Assembly (NCBI RefSeq): GCF_937858865.1
Contig: NZ_CALLYO010000130.1
Span: 1-5,089 of the forward strand
Length of the DNA: 5,089 bases
Reading direction: 5' to 3'
DNA from: an uncultured Amaricoccus sp.
GTDB lineage: Bacteria; Pseudomonadota; Alphaproteobacteria; Rhodobacterales; Rhodobacteraceae
Under the pieces are notes generated by a model. It saw only the letters and a list, made by a program, of their open reading frames with translations. It had not been told where the DNA came from and did no database searches. The position numbers and the translations under genes are program-made. Within the stretch, counting starts at the first letter, position 1. Each line of letters starts with the position of its first letter. Positions 1 to 5,089 of the stretch are shown in pieces.

Positions 1-1269
1 TCGGACATGCGGTCAAGCGTGGCCTGGGAAAGCTCGAGCTCGGAGCGGTACTTGCGCTCGAGGATGATGGCCGAGGAGATGTCCTCGAAGAGGAAGGCGA
101 GCGCGCCCTGCGGGTGCGGGCGGCCGGTGACGCGGAAGATCTTGCCGGAGGGGAGCTGCCAGTTCTCCTCGTAGGTGCCGTCGCGGGCGCCCTCCTCGAG
201 CTCGGAGAGCTTGCGCCGCCAGGAGGCGAAGTCCTTCTGCTCGGGCATCTGCCGGGTCTCGCGCAGTCGCTCGAGGAAGTCGCGCAAGCTGGGGCGGCCG
301 GCGAGCCAGACGGCGTCGATCTTCACCAGATCGGTCAGCGCGGGGTTGAAGAGGCCGAGGCGGCGGTTCTTGTCGAAGACGGCGAGGCCGATCGGGAGAT
401 GGGCGAAGGTCTCGGTCAGCGTCTCGACGAAGCGCCGCAGCGAGGCCTCGGCGGCGACGAGGTCGTCGGCGTCGAGCGCGAAGCCGAGCGTCTCGCCGCC
501 GGCGCCCGGGGTCTCGGAGAGCTCGTACCAGTGCGGCTCGCCCTCGTCGCGCCCGGCGACGGCCACCCGGCGGCGGCTGCCGGGGCCGCGCGGGGTGAGC
601 GGCACCTCCTCCACCACCTGGGCGAAGGCGTTGGCGATACGGTGGTCGGGCAGGTCGCCGGCCGGCCGGTCGAAGCGCTCGCGGTAGCCGGCGTTGGCCC
701 AGACGACCTGGCCGTCGGGCGCCCGGTTCCAGGCCATGACCGGCGCCCGGTCGAGCACCTCGCGCAGGAAGTCGAGCTCGCCGCCGGCGCGGGCGGCGAG
801 GCGCTTCGGCGTCGGCGAGGGCGCGCGCCTCCTCGGTCGCGGCCCGGATCGAGAGCCAGGCGGTGCCGCCGCGCGGCTCGCCGATGATCTCGTAGGCGGT
901 GCCGTCGCCGCGCGGGCAGTGGTGGCGGAAGCCGGCGCCGTAGAGGACGAGCGCCTCGAGGTCCGTCCTGAGCGTCGGGCAGTCGTGGGCATAGTGCTCG
1001 GCGAGCACCGCGAGGCGAGGGCCGCCGGCCGGCAGGCTGCCGAGCAGCGCGCGGGCCGGCTCGGTCAGCGCCTTGAGGCTCGCGCCGTTGATGAGGAAGT
1101 CGCAGGCGCCGGCGGCCGAGCCGGCCGGCAGCCGCCCGGCGCGCGCGAGGCGCGGCCCGAGCAGGCCGACGAGCGCGAGCGTCGCGGCGGCGCTGACGAG
1201 GGCGGCGAGCAGGCCCTCGGGCAGGGCGCCGATCGGCCAGGCGGAGGAGAAGAGGCGGGACAAATCCAT
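1..1269 (-). pseudogene. PAS-domain membrane sensor protein, frameshifted and cut by the left window edge
   Basis: Reading leftwards from ATG 1269, the first 154 residues are in one frame: a short N-terminus, one hydrophobic segment at about residues 19-41, then a soluble region ending in ALADA. In that frame the protein then becomes an implausible Arg/Pro-rich string. A different frame, from about position 806 to the window edge, gives convincing protein: KRLAARAGGELDF, a first PAS-like domain (about 167-250, with APVMAWNRAPDG and VVWANAGYRERF), a second PAS of the PAS-7 type (about 283-398, with LPIGLAVFDKNRRLGLFNP and closing FEDIS), then a helical linker to residue 422. Family members normally continue into another PAS and sometimes a kinase domain, which would lie outside the window. 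The gene lies 63 bp downstream of regB on the same strand, so co-transcription is likely. No clear Shine-Dalgarno precedes ATG 1269. The break may be a true mutation or a sequencing or assembly error. The ligand and partner are unknown. Confidence 0.8.
800..815 (-). other. Frameshift point in the PAS sensor gene
   Basis: On the minus strand the codons GCC GAC GCC (positions 816-808) belong to the upstream frame. The codons AAG CGC CTC GCC GCC (from position 806) belong to the downstream frame. Removing the single G at 807 joins them as ADAKRLAAR and restores one continuous PAS protein. A two-base loss nearby would have the same effect, so the exact base is uncertain. Outside this short stretch each frame is good on one side only, which confines the event to roughly 800-815. 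Confidence 0.75.
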
Positions 1270-1332
1270 GCGAGGCGGACCCGGAGGGGGAGCAGAGCCC
1301 GGTCATCTGAGGCGACGAGGCTTAAGGAACGC

Positions 1333-2715
1333 TTAACCCTGTCGGCCGCCGGCCGGACGGGAGACGCGGGCGCGCGGCCAGGTCACGGTGACGATGGCCC
1401 CGGTCGCGCGGGCGAAGTCGGCCGGGCCGGCGCATTCCTCCGGCCGGCCGTTGCGGAAGACGAGGCGGGCGCCGGAGCGCTCGAGCAGCGTCTTGGCGAT
1501 GAAGAGGCCGAGGCCCATGCCCTCGTAGCCGGGCCGCTCGGCCTGGGCGGGGGCGCGGCGGCCGAGGAAGGGCTCGCCGATGCGGCCGATGAGCTCGGGC
1601 GGGTAGCCCGGGCCATCGTCGCCGATCTCGACGCGGAGCTCGGTCTCGCTCCATTCGAGGTCGATCCAGACCGTCGAGGCGGCGAAGTCGACGGCGTTCT
1701 GCACCAGGTTGCGCAGCCCCTGGATGATCTCCGGCTGGCGGGCGAGCTCGGGCTGCACCTCGGGGCCCTCCTCGAGCGGGGCGCCCTCGACGCGGGTGAT
1801 GATGCGGATGCCGCGGTCGGCGTGCGGGGCGGCGGCCTCCTCGACCACGCTCGAGATGGGCGCGAACAGCAGCATCGCGTCCTCGCGCCCCTTGGCGTTC
1901 CCGTGCGGGCCCATCGCGTGCAGGATGCGGCTGCAGCGCTCGGCCTGGGTGCGCACGAGCAGCGCGTCCTCCTGCAGGTTGGGGCGGTCGGCCAGCTCGT
2001 CGACCAGCTCGCTCGCGGCGATCTTGATGGTGGCGAGGGGCGTGCCGAGCTCGTGCGCCGCCGCGGCCACCACGCCGCCGAGGGCGGAGAGCTGCTGCTC
2101 GCGGGCGAGGGCGAGCTGGGTCGCCGCCAGCGCCTGCGACATGTCGAAGGCCTCGCCCGAGACCCGGCGGGCGTAGACGGCGAGGAAGGCCGTTCCGGTC
2201 ATCAGCGCCGCCCAGCTGCCGAGGGCCAGCGCCTCGGGCAGGGCGAGGGCCTCGCCGGAGGGGAGCTCGATCGGCACGCTCGCGACCGCGAGGAGCGAGA
2301 TGATCGCGCCGGCGGCGACCGCCAGCGTCACGGCGGCGCGGAGCGAGAGGACCGAGGCGCCGATGGTGACCGGCGCGACGATGAGGAGCGCGAAGGGATT
2401 GGCGAGCCCGCCGGTGAGATAGAGCAGCGCCCCGAGCTGCCCGAGGTCGAAGAGGAGCGTGAGCAGCGCCTCGCGTTCGCTGAGCTGGCGCTTGCGGGCG
2501 GCGACGGCCATGGCGGCGAGGTTGAAGACGGCGAGGGCGCCGATGACGAGGGTCACCGGCAGGTGCGGGATGCGCATCCCGAGGCCGAGCGAGGCGACGA
2601 GCACCGCCACCGTCTGTCCGCCGAGGGCGAGCCAGCGCAGCAGGATGAGCGTGCGCAGCCGGACCCAGCCGCTGCGGGCGTCGCTCTCGATGAACGGCAG
2701 GTCGGGCTGGCTCAT
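1333..2715 (-). CDS. regB: Redox sensor histidine kinase RegB (PrrB)
   Basis: Membrane-bound histidine kinase of the RegB/PrrB (ActS) family, 460 residues from ATG 2715. An in-frame ATG at 2727 would add four residues (MPRG). Neither start has a good Shine-Dalgarno; 2715 is preferred because family proteins begin shortly before the conserved WVRLRTLILLRW. Numbering here is from ATG 2727. About six hydrophobic segments lie between residues 24 and 186. They contain GGLANPF (106-112), the conserved heptapeptide tied to ubiquinone sensing. The H-box AAAHELGTPLATIK puts the phospho-acceptor at His225. Cys265 in QAERC is the redox-box cysteine shown in R. capsulatus to form an inhibitory intermolecular disulfide. 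The ATPase boxes are N (RNLVQNAVDF, 339-348), G1 (DDGPGYP, 370-376) and G2 (GMGLGLFIAKTLLERSG, 403-419). Length matches the family and every key residue is present, so it should be active. The partner is RegA, encoded across the divergent spacer and senC. Confidence 0.96.
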   Translation of the reverse strand: MSQPDLPFIESDARSGWVRLRTLILLRWLALGGQTVAVLVASLGLGMRIPHLPVTLVIGALAVFNLAAMAVAARKRQLSEREALLTLLFDLGQLGALLYLTGGLANPFALLIVAPVTIGASVLSLRAAVTLAVAAGAIISLLAVASVPIELPSGEALALPEALALGSWAALMTGTAFLAVYARRVSGEAFDMSQALAATQLALAREQQLSALGGVVAAAAHELGTPLATIKIAASELVDELADRPNLQEDALLVRTQAERCSRILHAMGPHGNAKGREDAMLLFAPISSVVEEAAAPHADRGIRIITRVEGAPLEEGPEVQPELARQPEIIQGLRNLVQNAVDFAASTVWIDLEWSETELRVEIGDDGPGYPPELIGRIGEPFLGRRAPAQAERPGYEGMGLGLFIAKTLLERSGARLVFRNGRPEECAGPADFARATGAIVTVTWPRARVSRPAGGRQG

Positions 2716-2834
2716 GCCCCGCGGCATAGCAGGCGGGCGGGGGGCCTCAAAGCGAATTGCCGGGCCTCGGGTTGCGACCCCGGCCCCCGCGTGCGAAAGA
2801 GGGCCCGCCCGAAGCCGCCCCGGAGGTTTGCCCC
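2716..2834. promoter_or_regulatory. Divergent regB / senC-regA promoter region
   Basis: This spacer separates the two divergent transcription units, so both promoters should lie in or just beside it. No strong -35/-10 pair can be read on either strand, as usual for GC-rich alphaproteobacteria. Two things stand out. One is an imperfect hairpin at 2762-2786 (arms GGGCCtcGGGT and ACCCcGGCCC around a TGCG loop). The other is a GCGAC at 2774-2778, overlapping its loop and right arm, which resembles one half of the RegA recognition pattern GCGNC-N-GNCGC; the matching second half is not evident. Autoregulation by RegA is plausible but not shown. Confidence 0.5.
2822..2826 (+). promoter_or_regulatory. 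Ribosome binding site of senC
   Basis: GGAGG lies 8 nt before GTG 2835 and 11 nt before ATG 2838. The two codons are adjacent and in frame, so the start is ambiguous by one residue. Spacing slightly favours GTG and codon preference favours ATG. Confidence 0.7.
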
Positions 2835-2837
2835 GTG

Positions 2838-3458
2838 ATGACCCGCCTTTCGGCCATCCTCGCGATCCTCGTGGTCGTGGCCGGGCTGGCGGCGGCGGGC
2901 TGGTTCGCGCTCCGCCCCTCCGACGCCGATCCCTTCGCGCCCTGCCGCGGCTCGTCGGTGGCGGGCGGCACGGCGACGATCGGCGGGCCGTTCGCGCTCA
3001 CCGACGGCGCCGGGCGGCGGGTGACGGACGCCGAGGCGATCACCGGGCCGACGCTGGTCTATTTCGGCTACAGCTTCTGCCCCGACGTCTGCCCGTTCGA
3101 CCTCTCGCGCAACGCGCTCGCCGCCGCCGAGCTGGCGGAGAAGGGGACGCAGGTGGGGCAGGTCTTCATCTCGATCGACCCCGCGCGCGACACGCCCGAG
3201 GTGGTGCGCGACTTCGTGGCGGCGATCGATCCCGGCATCCTCGGGCTGACCGGGACGGCCGAGGAGGTTGCCAAGGCGGCCGCGGCCTATAAGGTCTATT
3301 ATCGCAAGAGCGGCGACGATCCGGACTATTATCTCATGGACCATTCAACGTTCACCTATCTCGTGGCGCCGGAGGTCGGCTTCCTGGACTTCTACCGCTC
3401 GGAGCAGACGCCCGAGCAGGTCGCCGGGTCGGTGGCGTGCTATGCCGCCCGGCTCTGA
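2838..3458 (+). CDS. senC: SCO1/SenC/PrrC-type copper and thiol protein
   Basis: SCO1/SenC family, 206 residues, of usual length for SenC/PrrC. Residues about 5-25 form a hydrophobic N-terminal anchor after MTR, so the thioredoxin-fold domain should face the periplasm. The copper-binding and redox motif is CPDVC (Cys81, Cys85) after LVYFGYSF. The third copper ligand is His169 in MDHS. The family motif ISIDPARDTPE is at 111-121. Two more cysteines, Cys36 just after the anchor and Cys201 near the C-terminus, could pair with each other. In Rhodobacter this protein helps assemble cytochrome oxidase (cbb3) and influences the signal read by RegB. It is first in an apparent senC-regA operon, divergent from regB. 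ATG 2838 was chosen, but GTG 2835 directly before it has the better distance from the GGAGG. Confidence 0.95.
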   Translation: MTRLSAILAILVVVAGLAAAGWFALRPSDADPFAPCRGSSVAGGTATIGGPFALTDGAGRRVTDAEAITGPTLVYFGYSFCPDVCPFDLSRNALAAAELAEKGTQVGQVFISIDPARDTPEVVRDFVAAIDPGILGLTGTAEEVAKAAAAYKVYYRKSGDDPDYYLMDHSTFTYLVAPEVGFLDFYRSEQTPEQVAGSVACYAARL

Positions 3459-4029
3459 TCCCGAGGGCGCCCCGCCGCGGCCGGTCTCGCCCGAGGATCT
3501 CGGGCCCGACCGCTCGCTCCTCATCGTCGACGACGACGAGCCCTTCCTGCGCCGGCTCGGCCGGGCGATGGAGAAGCGCGGCTTCGAGGTGACCGGGGTC
3601 GATACGGTCGCCGCCGCCCGGGCGGTGGTGGAGAGCCGCCCGCCGGCCTATGCCGTGGTCGACCTGCGCCTCGAGGACGGCAACGGCCTCGAGGTGGTCG
3701 GCGCGCTGCGCGAGCGGCGGCCGGACGCGCGCATCGTGGTCCTGACCGGCTACGGCGCCATCGCCTCGGCGGTGGCGGCGGTGAAGATCGGCGCCACCGA
3801 CTATCTCGCCAAGCCGGCCGACGCCAACGACGTGACGGCCGCGCTCCTCGCCACCAACGCCGGCAAGGCCGAGCCGCCCGAGCACCCGATGACCGCCGAC
3901 CGCATCCGCTGGGAGCACGTGCAGCGGGTCTACGAGCTCTGCGACCGCAACGTCTCGGAGACCGCGCGGCGGCTCAACATGCACCGGCGCACCCTGCAGC
4001 GGATGCTGGCCAAGCGCAGCCCCAAGTAG
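3442..4029 (+). CDS. regA: Redox response regulator RegA (PrrA)
   Basis: DNA-binding response regulator of the RegA/PrrA/ActR family, 195 residues. The receiver domain spans about 24-140: acidic pocket in LLIVDDDEPFL, phospho-acceptor Asp74 in AVVDLRLEDGNGLEVV, switch Thr102 in VVLTGYGAIA, and Lys124 in DYLAKPAD. A proline-containing linker (PPEHPM) leads to a Fis-type helix-turn-helix at about 155-192, with RWEHVQRVYELCDRN and SETARRLNMHRRTLQRMLA. This segment is almost invariant across RegA homologues and recognises loosely spaced GCGNC/GNCGC half-sites. Phospho-RegA controls photosynthesis, oxidase, carbon- and nitrogen-fixation genes. ATG 3442 overlaps the end of senC by 17 nt, has no obvious Shine-Dalgarno and is the only reasonable start, so translation is probably coupled to senC. 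The N-terminal tail before DRSLL is about ten residues longer and more proline-rich than I recall for R. capsulatus RegA. Confidence 0.96.
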   Translation: MPPGSDPEGAPPRPVSPEDLGPDRSLLIVDDDEPFLRRLGRAMEKRGFEVTGVDTVAAARAVVESRPPAYAVVDLRLEDGNGLEVVGALRERRPDARIVVLTGYGAIASAVAAVKIGATDYLAKPADANDVTAALLATNAGKAEPPEHPMTADRIRWEHVQRVYELCDRNVSETARRLNMHRRTLQRMLAKRSPK

Positions 4030-4030
4030 C

Positions 4031-4055
4031 CGCGGGGCCGGCCCTCTTCCCCGCG
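4031..4055 (+). terminator. GC-rich hairpin just after regA
   Basis: CGCGGGG (4031-4037) and CCCCGCG (4049-4055) form a perfect 7-bp stem around an 11-nt loop, starting one base after the regA stop. There is no T-rich tract after it, so an intrinsic terminator is doubtful. It could stabilise the 3' end of the senC-regA message. Confidence 0.3.
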
Positions 4056-4089
4056 CGTCGTCGACAACTTCTCAACCTTCTGCCGCCAC

Positions 4090-4113
4090 CCTCGCGCCCG
4101 CCACAGCGCGAGG
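4090..4113 (+). promoter_or_regulatory. Hairpin covering the methyltransferase ribosome-binding site
   Basis: CCTCGCGC (4090-4097) and GCGCGAGG (4106-4113) form a perfect 8-bp stem with an 8-nt loop. The right arm contains GAGG, most of the GAGGA (4110-4114) that is the only Shine-Dalgarno-like sequence for the FkbM gene starting at 4122. Folded, the stem would hide the ribosome-binding site and could restrict translation. It could also be simple GC-rich chance or a weak terminator; no T tract follows. Confidence 0.4.
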
Positions 4114-4121
4114 ACATGCCG

Positions 4122-4853
4122 ATGATCGACCCGGCCGCCGCCGACTTCGTCCCCGAGGGGTCCCTGCAGGCGGCCGGCGTCGTCATCCCCCCCGACCCGG
4201 CGGTCATCACGCCGGCGATCCGCGCGGCGATCCTCGACGGCCGCTTCGAGGCCGAGGAATCGCGCCAGATCCCCGGCATCGTGCGGCCGGGCGACCGGGT
4301 GCTGGAAATCGGCGCCGGCATCGGCTTCATCTCGACGCTGCTCGCCCGCCAGCCGCGCGTGGCGCTGGTGGTCGCGGTCGAGGCCAACCCGCACCTCATC
4401 GGCTACATGACGCGCCTCCATGCCCTCAACCGGGTGCGCAAGGTGCGGCGGATCAATGCGGTCCTGAGCAACGGCCCCGAGGCCTCGGCGACCTTCTACC
4501 TGCGGCGCGACTTCTGGATGGGCTCGCTCGCGGCCGGGCCCAACCCTTACGTCGGCACGGTCGAGGTGCCGACCATGAACCTCGACTCGCTGCTGCGGGC
4601 GGAGGCGATCGACCTCGTCGTCTGCGACGTGGAGGGGGCGGAGTCCGCCCTCTTCGACGGCGCCGACCTCTCCGGCGTCGACCGCGTCTTCCTCGAGCTG
4701 CACGACCACGTCACCGGCCTCTCCGGCGTGCGCCGCCTCTTCGCGACGCTGGCCGGACACGGGTTCGTCTACGATCCACGCCATTCGCTCGGCAGCGTGG
4801 TGCTCTTCCAGAAGCTCGGCGCCGCGGATATCGTGCGGCCCTACGCGGGATAG
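4122..4853 (+). CDS. FkbM-type S-adenosylmethionine-dependent methyltransferase
   Basis: Protein of 243 residues with a class I methyltransferase fold. Motif I is DRVLEIGAGIGFIS (about 58-71), the glycine-rich S-adenosylmethionine loop. Motif II is VVAVEANPHL (83-92), whose acidic residue binds the ribose. NAVLSN follows at 112-117. The later FkbM hallmarks are VPTMNLDSLL, IDLVVCDVEGAESALFDGAD (164-183) and RVFLELHDH. FkbM enzymes are typically O-methyltransferases for sugars, polyketides or surface glycans; the substrate here is unknown. No signal peptide or membrane segment is seen, so it is cytoplasmic. ATG 4122 was chosen because GAGGA ends 7 nt before it. ATG 4116, in frame and two codons upstream, is only 1 nt from that site. 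The gene follows regA after a 92-bp spacer with two hairpins, so it may or may not be read from the senC-regA promoter. R. capsulatus has hvrA at this place. Confidence 0.88.
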   Translation: MIDPAAADFVPEGSLQAAGVVIPPDPAVITPAIRAAILDGRFEAEESRQIPGIVRPGDRVLEIGAGIGFISTLLARQPRVALVVAVEANPHLIGYMTRLHALNRVRKVRRINAVLSNGPEASATFYLRRDFWMGSLAAGPNPYVGTVEVPTMNLDSLLRAEAIDLVVCDVEGAESALFDGADLSGVDRVFLELHDHVTGLSGVRRLFATLAGHGFVYDPRHSLGSVVLFQKLGAADIVRPYAG

Positions 4854-4861
4854 CCGCCGCA

Positions 4862-4916
4862 CCCTTCTGCCGACCCGGGACTTGAAGCGCGGCGGGTGGA
4901 GGGCCATGCTGAAGGG
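4862..4916. repeat. Spaced inverted repeat upstream of the antitoxin gene
   Basis: CCCTTCTGC (4862-4870) and GCTGAAGGG (4908-4916) are inverted copies matching at 8 of 9 positions, 37 bp apart. They bracket the possible -35/-10 pair. Ribbon-helix-helix antitoxins usually autoregulate by binding paired sites at their own promoter, so an operator role is conceivable. Chance similarity cannot be excluded. Confidence 0.3.
4882..4910 (+). promoter_or_regulatory. Possible promoter of the antitoxin gene
   Basis: TTGAAG (4882-4887) resembles a -35 box and CATGCT (4905-4910) is a poor -10, separated by 17 bp. The pair lies in the 84-bp spacer between the methyltransferase stop and the antitoxin ATG, where such a promoter is expected. 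The match is weak. Confidence 0.25.
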
Positions 4917-4937
4917 CAGGTCAACGGAGCCGCCGCC

Positions 4938-5089
4938 ATGGGCGTTCACAAGCAGTCGGTCAGCTTCAGCGAGGACGCCTACGCCTTCGCCAGGGAGCTG
5001 GTCGAGTCGGGCGAATACCCGACGGTCGACGAGGCCGTGTCGGGCGAGCTCGAGCGGGCGAAGGAGCTGCGCGCCTGGCGGCAGGCGTC
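4938..5089 (+). CDS. ParD-like ribbon-helix-helix antitoxin, N-terminal part, cut by the right edge
   Basis: Fifty residues are visible from ATG 4938, which is preceded by CGGAG with 8 nt spacing. The start HKQSVSFSEDAYAFARELV fits the ribbon-helix-helix pattern: a short beta strand (KQSVSFS), helix A (EDAYAFARELVESG), a turn at EYPTVDEA, and helix B running into ELERAKELRAWRQA. It matches the ParD family of type II antitoxins, which are usually about 80-100 residues and are followed by, and often overlap, a ParE/RelE-type toxin gene. Here the C-terminal toxin-binding part and any toxin lie beyond the window. The first half binds operator DNA as a dimer in known relatives. The family call rests on pattern and spacing only, since half the protein is missing. 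Confidence 0.75.
   Translation, partial: MGVHKQSVSFSEDAYAFARELVESGEYPTVDEAVSGELERAKELRAWRQA

Noticed and set aside
13..803. Continuation of the PAS gene's first frame to a stop near position 13
   Set aside because: After residue 154 it is an Arg/Pro/Ala-rich string typical of out-of-frame GC-rich DNA. The neighbouring frame carries the PAS domains over the same bases.
2757..2837. Upstream extension of the senC frame to 2757
   Set aside because: It would put a charged, proline-rich stretch before the membrane anchor and run through the GGAGG ribosome-binding site. Family proteins start right before the anchor.
694..2838. A 714-codon open frame on the plus strand opposite regB and the PAS gene
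   Set aside because: Its protein is a low-complexity Ala/Gly/Glu/Arg string with no recognisable domain, and it lies antisense to well-supported genes. Long antisense frames are expected in such GC-rich coding DNA.
3268..3441. Upstream extension of the regA frame to 3268
   Set aside because: It overlaps the coding part of senC, yields Arg/Ser-rich sequence unlike any RegA N-terminus, and the ATG at 3442 gives a normal-length protein.
4031..4055. A confident intrinsic terminator after regA
   Set aside because: The stem is good but no T tract follows, so it is listed only as a low-confidence hairpin.
3930..4949. A 339-codon open frame on the minus strand opposite the methyltransferase
   Set aside because: It is rich in Asp, Arg, His and Gly without motifs, while the plus-strand frame carries clear methyltransferase motifs.
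1..5089. CRISPR array, tRNA, rRNA, insertion sequence or prophage signal
   Set aside because: No regularly spaced repeats, no cloverleaf or rRNA-like sequence, and no transposase, integrase or terminal inverted repeats were seen on either strand.

Overview
This is a very GC-rich window (GC dominates third codon positions and the spacers) from an alphaproteobacterium. The gene content points to a Rhodobacterales-type purple non-sulfur or aerobic anoxygenic lineage. Its core is the RegB/SenC/RegA (PrrB/PrrC/PrrA) redox-control locus in the arrangement known from Rhodobacter: the sensor kinase gene regB is transcribed leftwards, and senC and regA are transcribed rightwards from a shared divergent spacer. 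The genus cannot be fixed from the sequence alone.

Layout from left to right. Positions 1-1269 (minus) hold a membrane-anchored, multi-PAS sensor protein. It runs off the left edge and is broken by a frameshift near position 807. Positions 1333-2715 (minus) hold regB, with the quinone-site motif, the phospho-acceptor histidine, the redox-box cysteine and the ATP-binding boxes all present. A divergent spacer of about 120 bp follows. Positions 2838-3458 (plus) hold senC, a SCO1-type copper and thiol protein. Positions 3442-4029 (plus) hold regA, which overlaps the end of senC by 17 nt. An unremarkable 92-bp spacer contains two GC hairpins, the second of which covers the Shine-Dalgarno of the next gene. 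Positions 4122-4853 (plus) hold an FkbM-type methyltransferase. Positions 4938-5089 (plus) hold the start of a ParD-like ribbon-helix-helix antitoxin that is cut by the right edge.

How the genes work together. From family knowledge, RegB senses quinone and thiol redox state, autophosphorylates on His and passes the phosphate to RegA. RegA uses a Fis-type helix-turn-helix to control photosynthesis, respiration, carbon and nitrogen fixation genes. SenC/PrrC supports cytochrome cbb3 oxidase biogenesis, and that oxidase supplies the signal RegB reads. The PAS protein lies 63 bp downstream of regB on the same strand and may be co-transcribed with it. The methyltransferase sits where Rhodobacter capsulatus carries hvrA, and together with the antitoxin start it suggests the conserved locus ends after regA and accessory DNA begins.

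I see no tRNA, rRNA, CRISPR array, insertion sequence or clearly novel system. The points most worth checking are the frameshift, the hairpin over the methyltransferase ribosome-binding site and the cut toxin-antitoxin locus.
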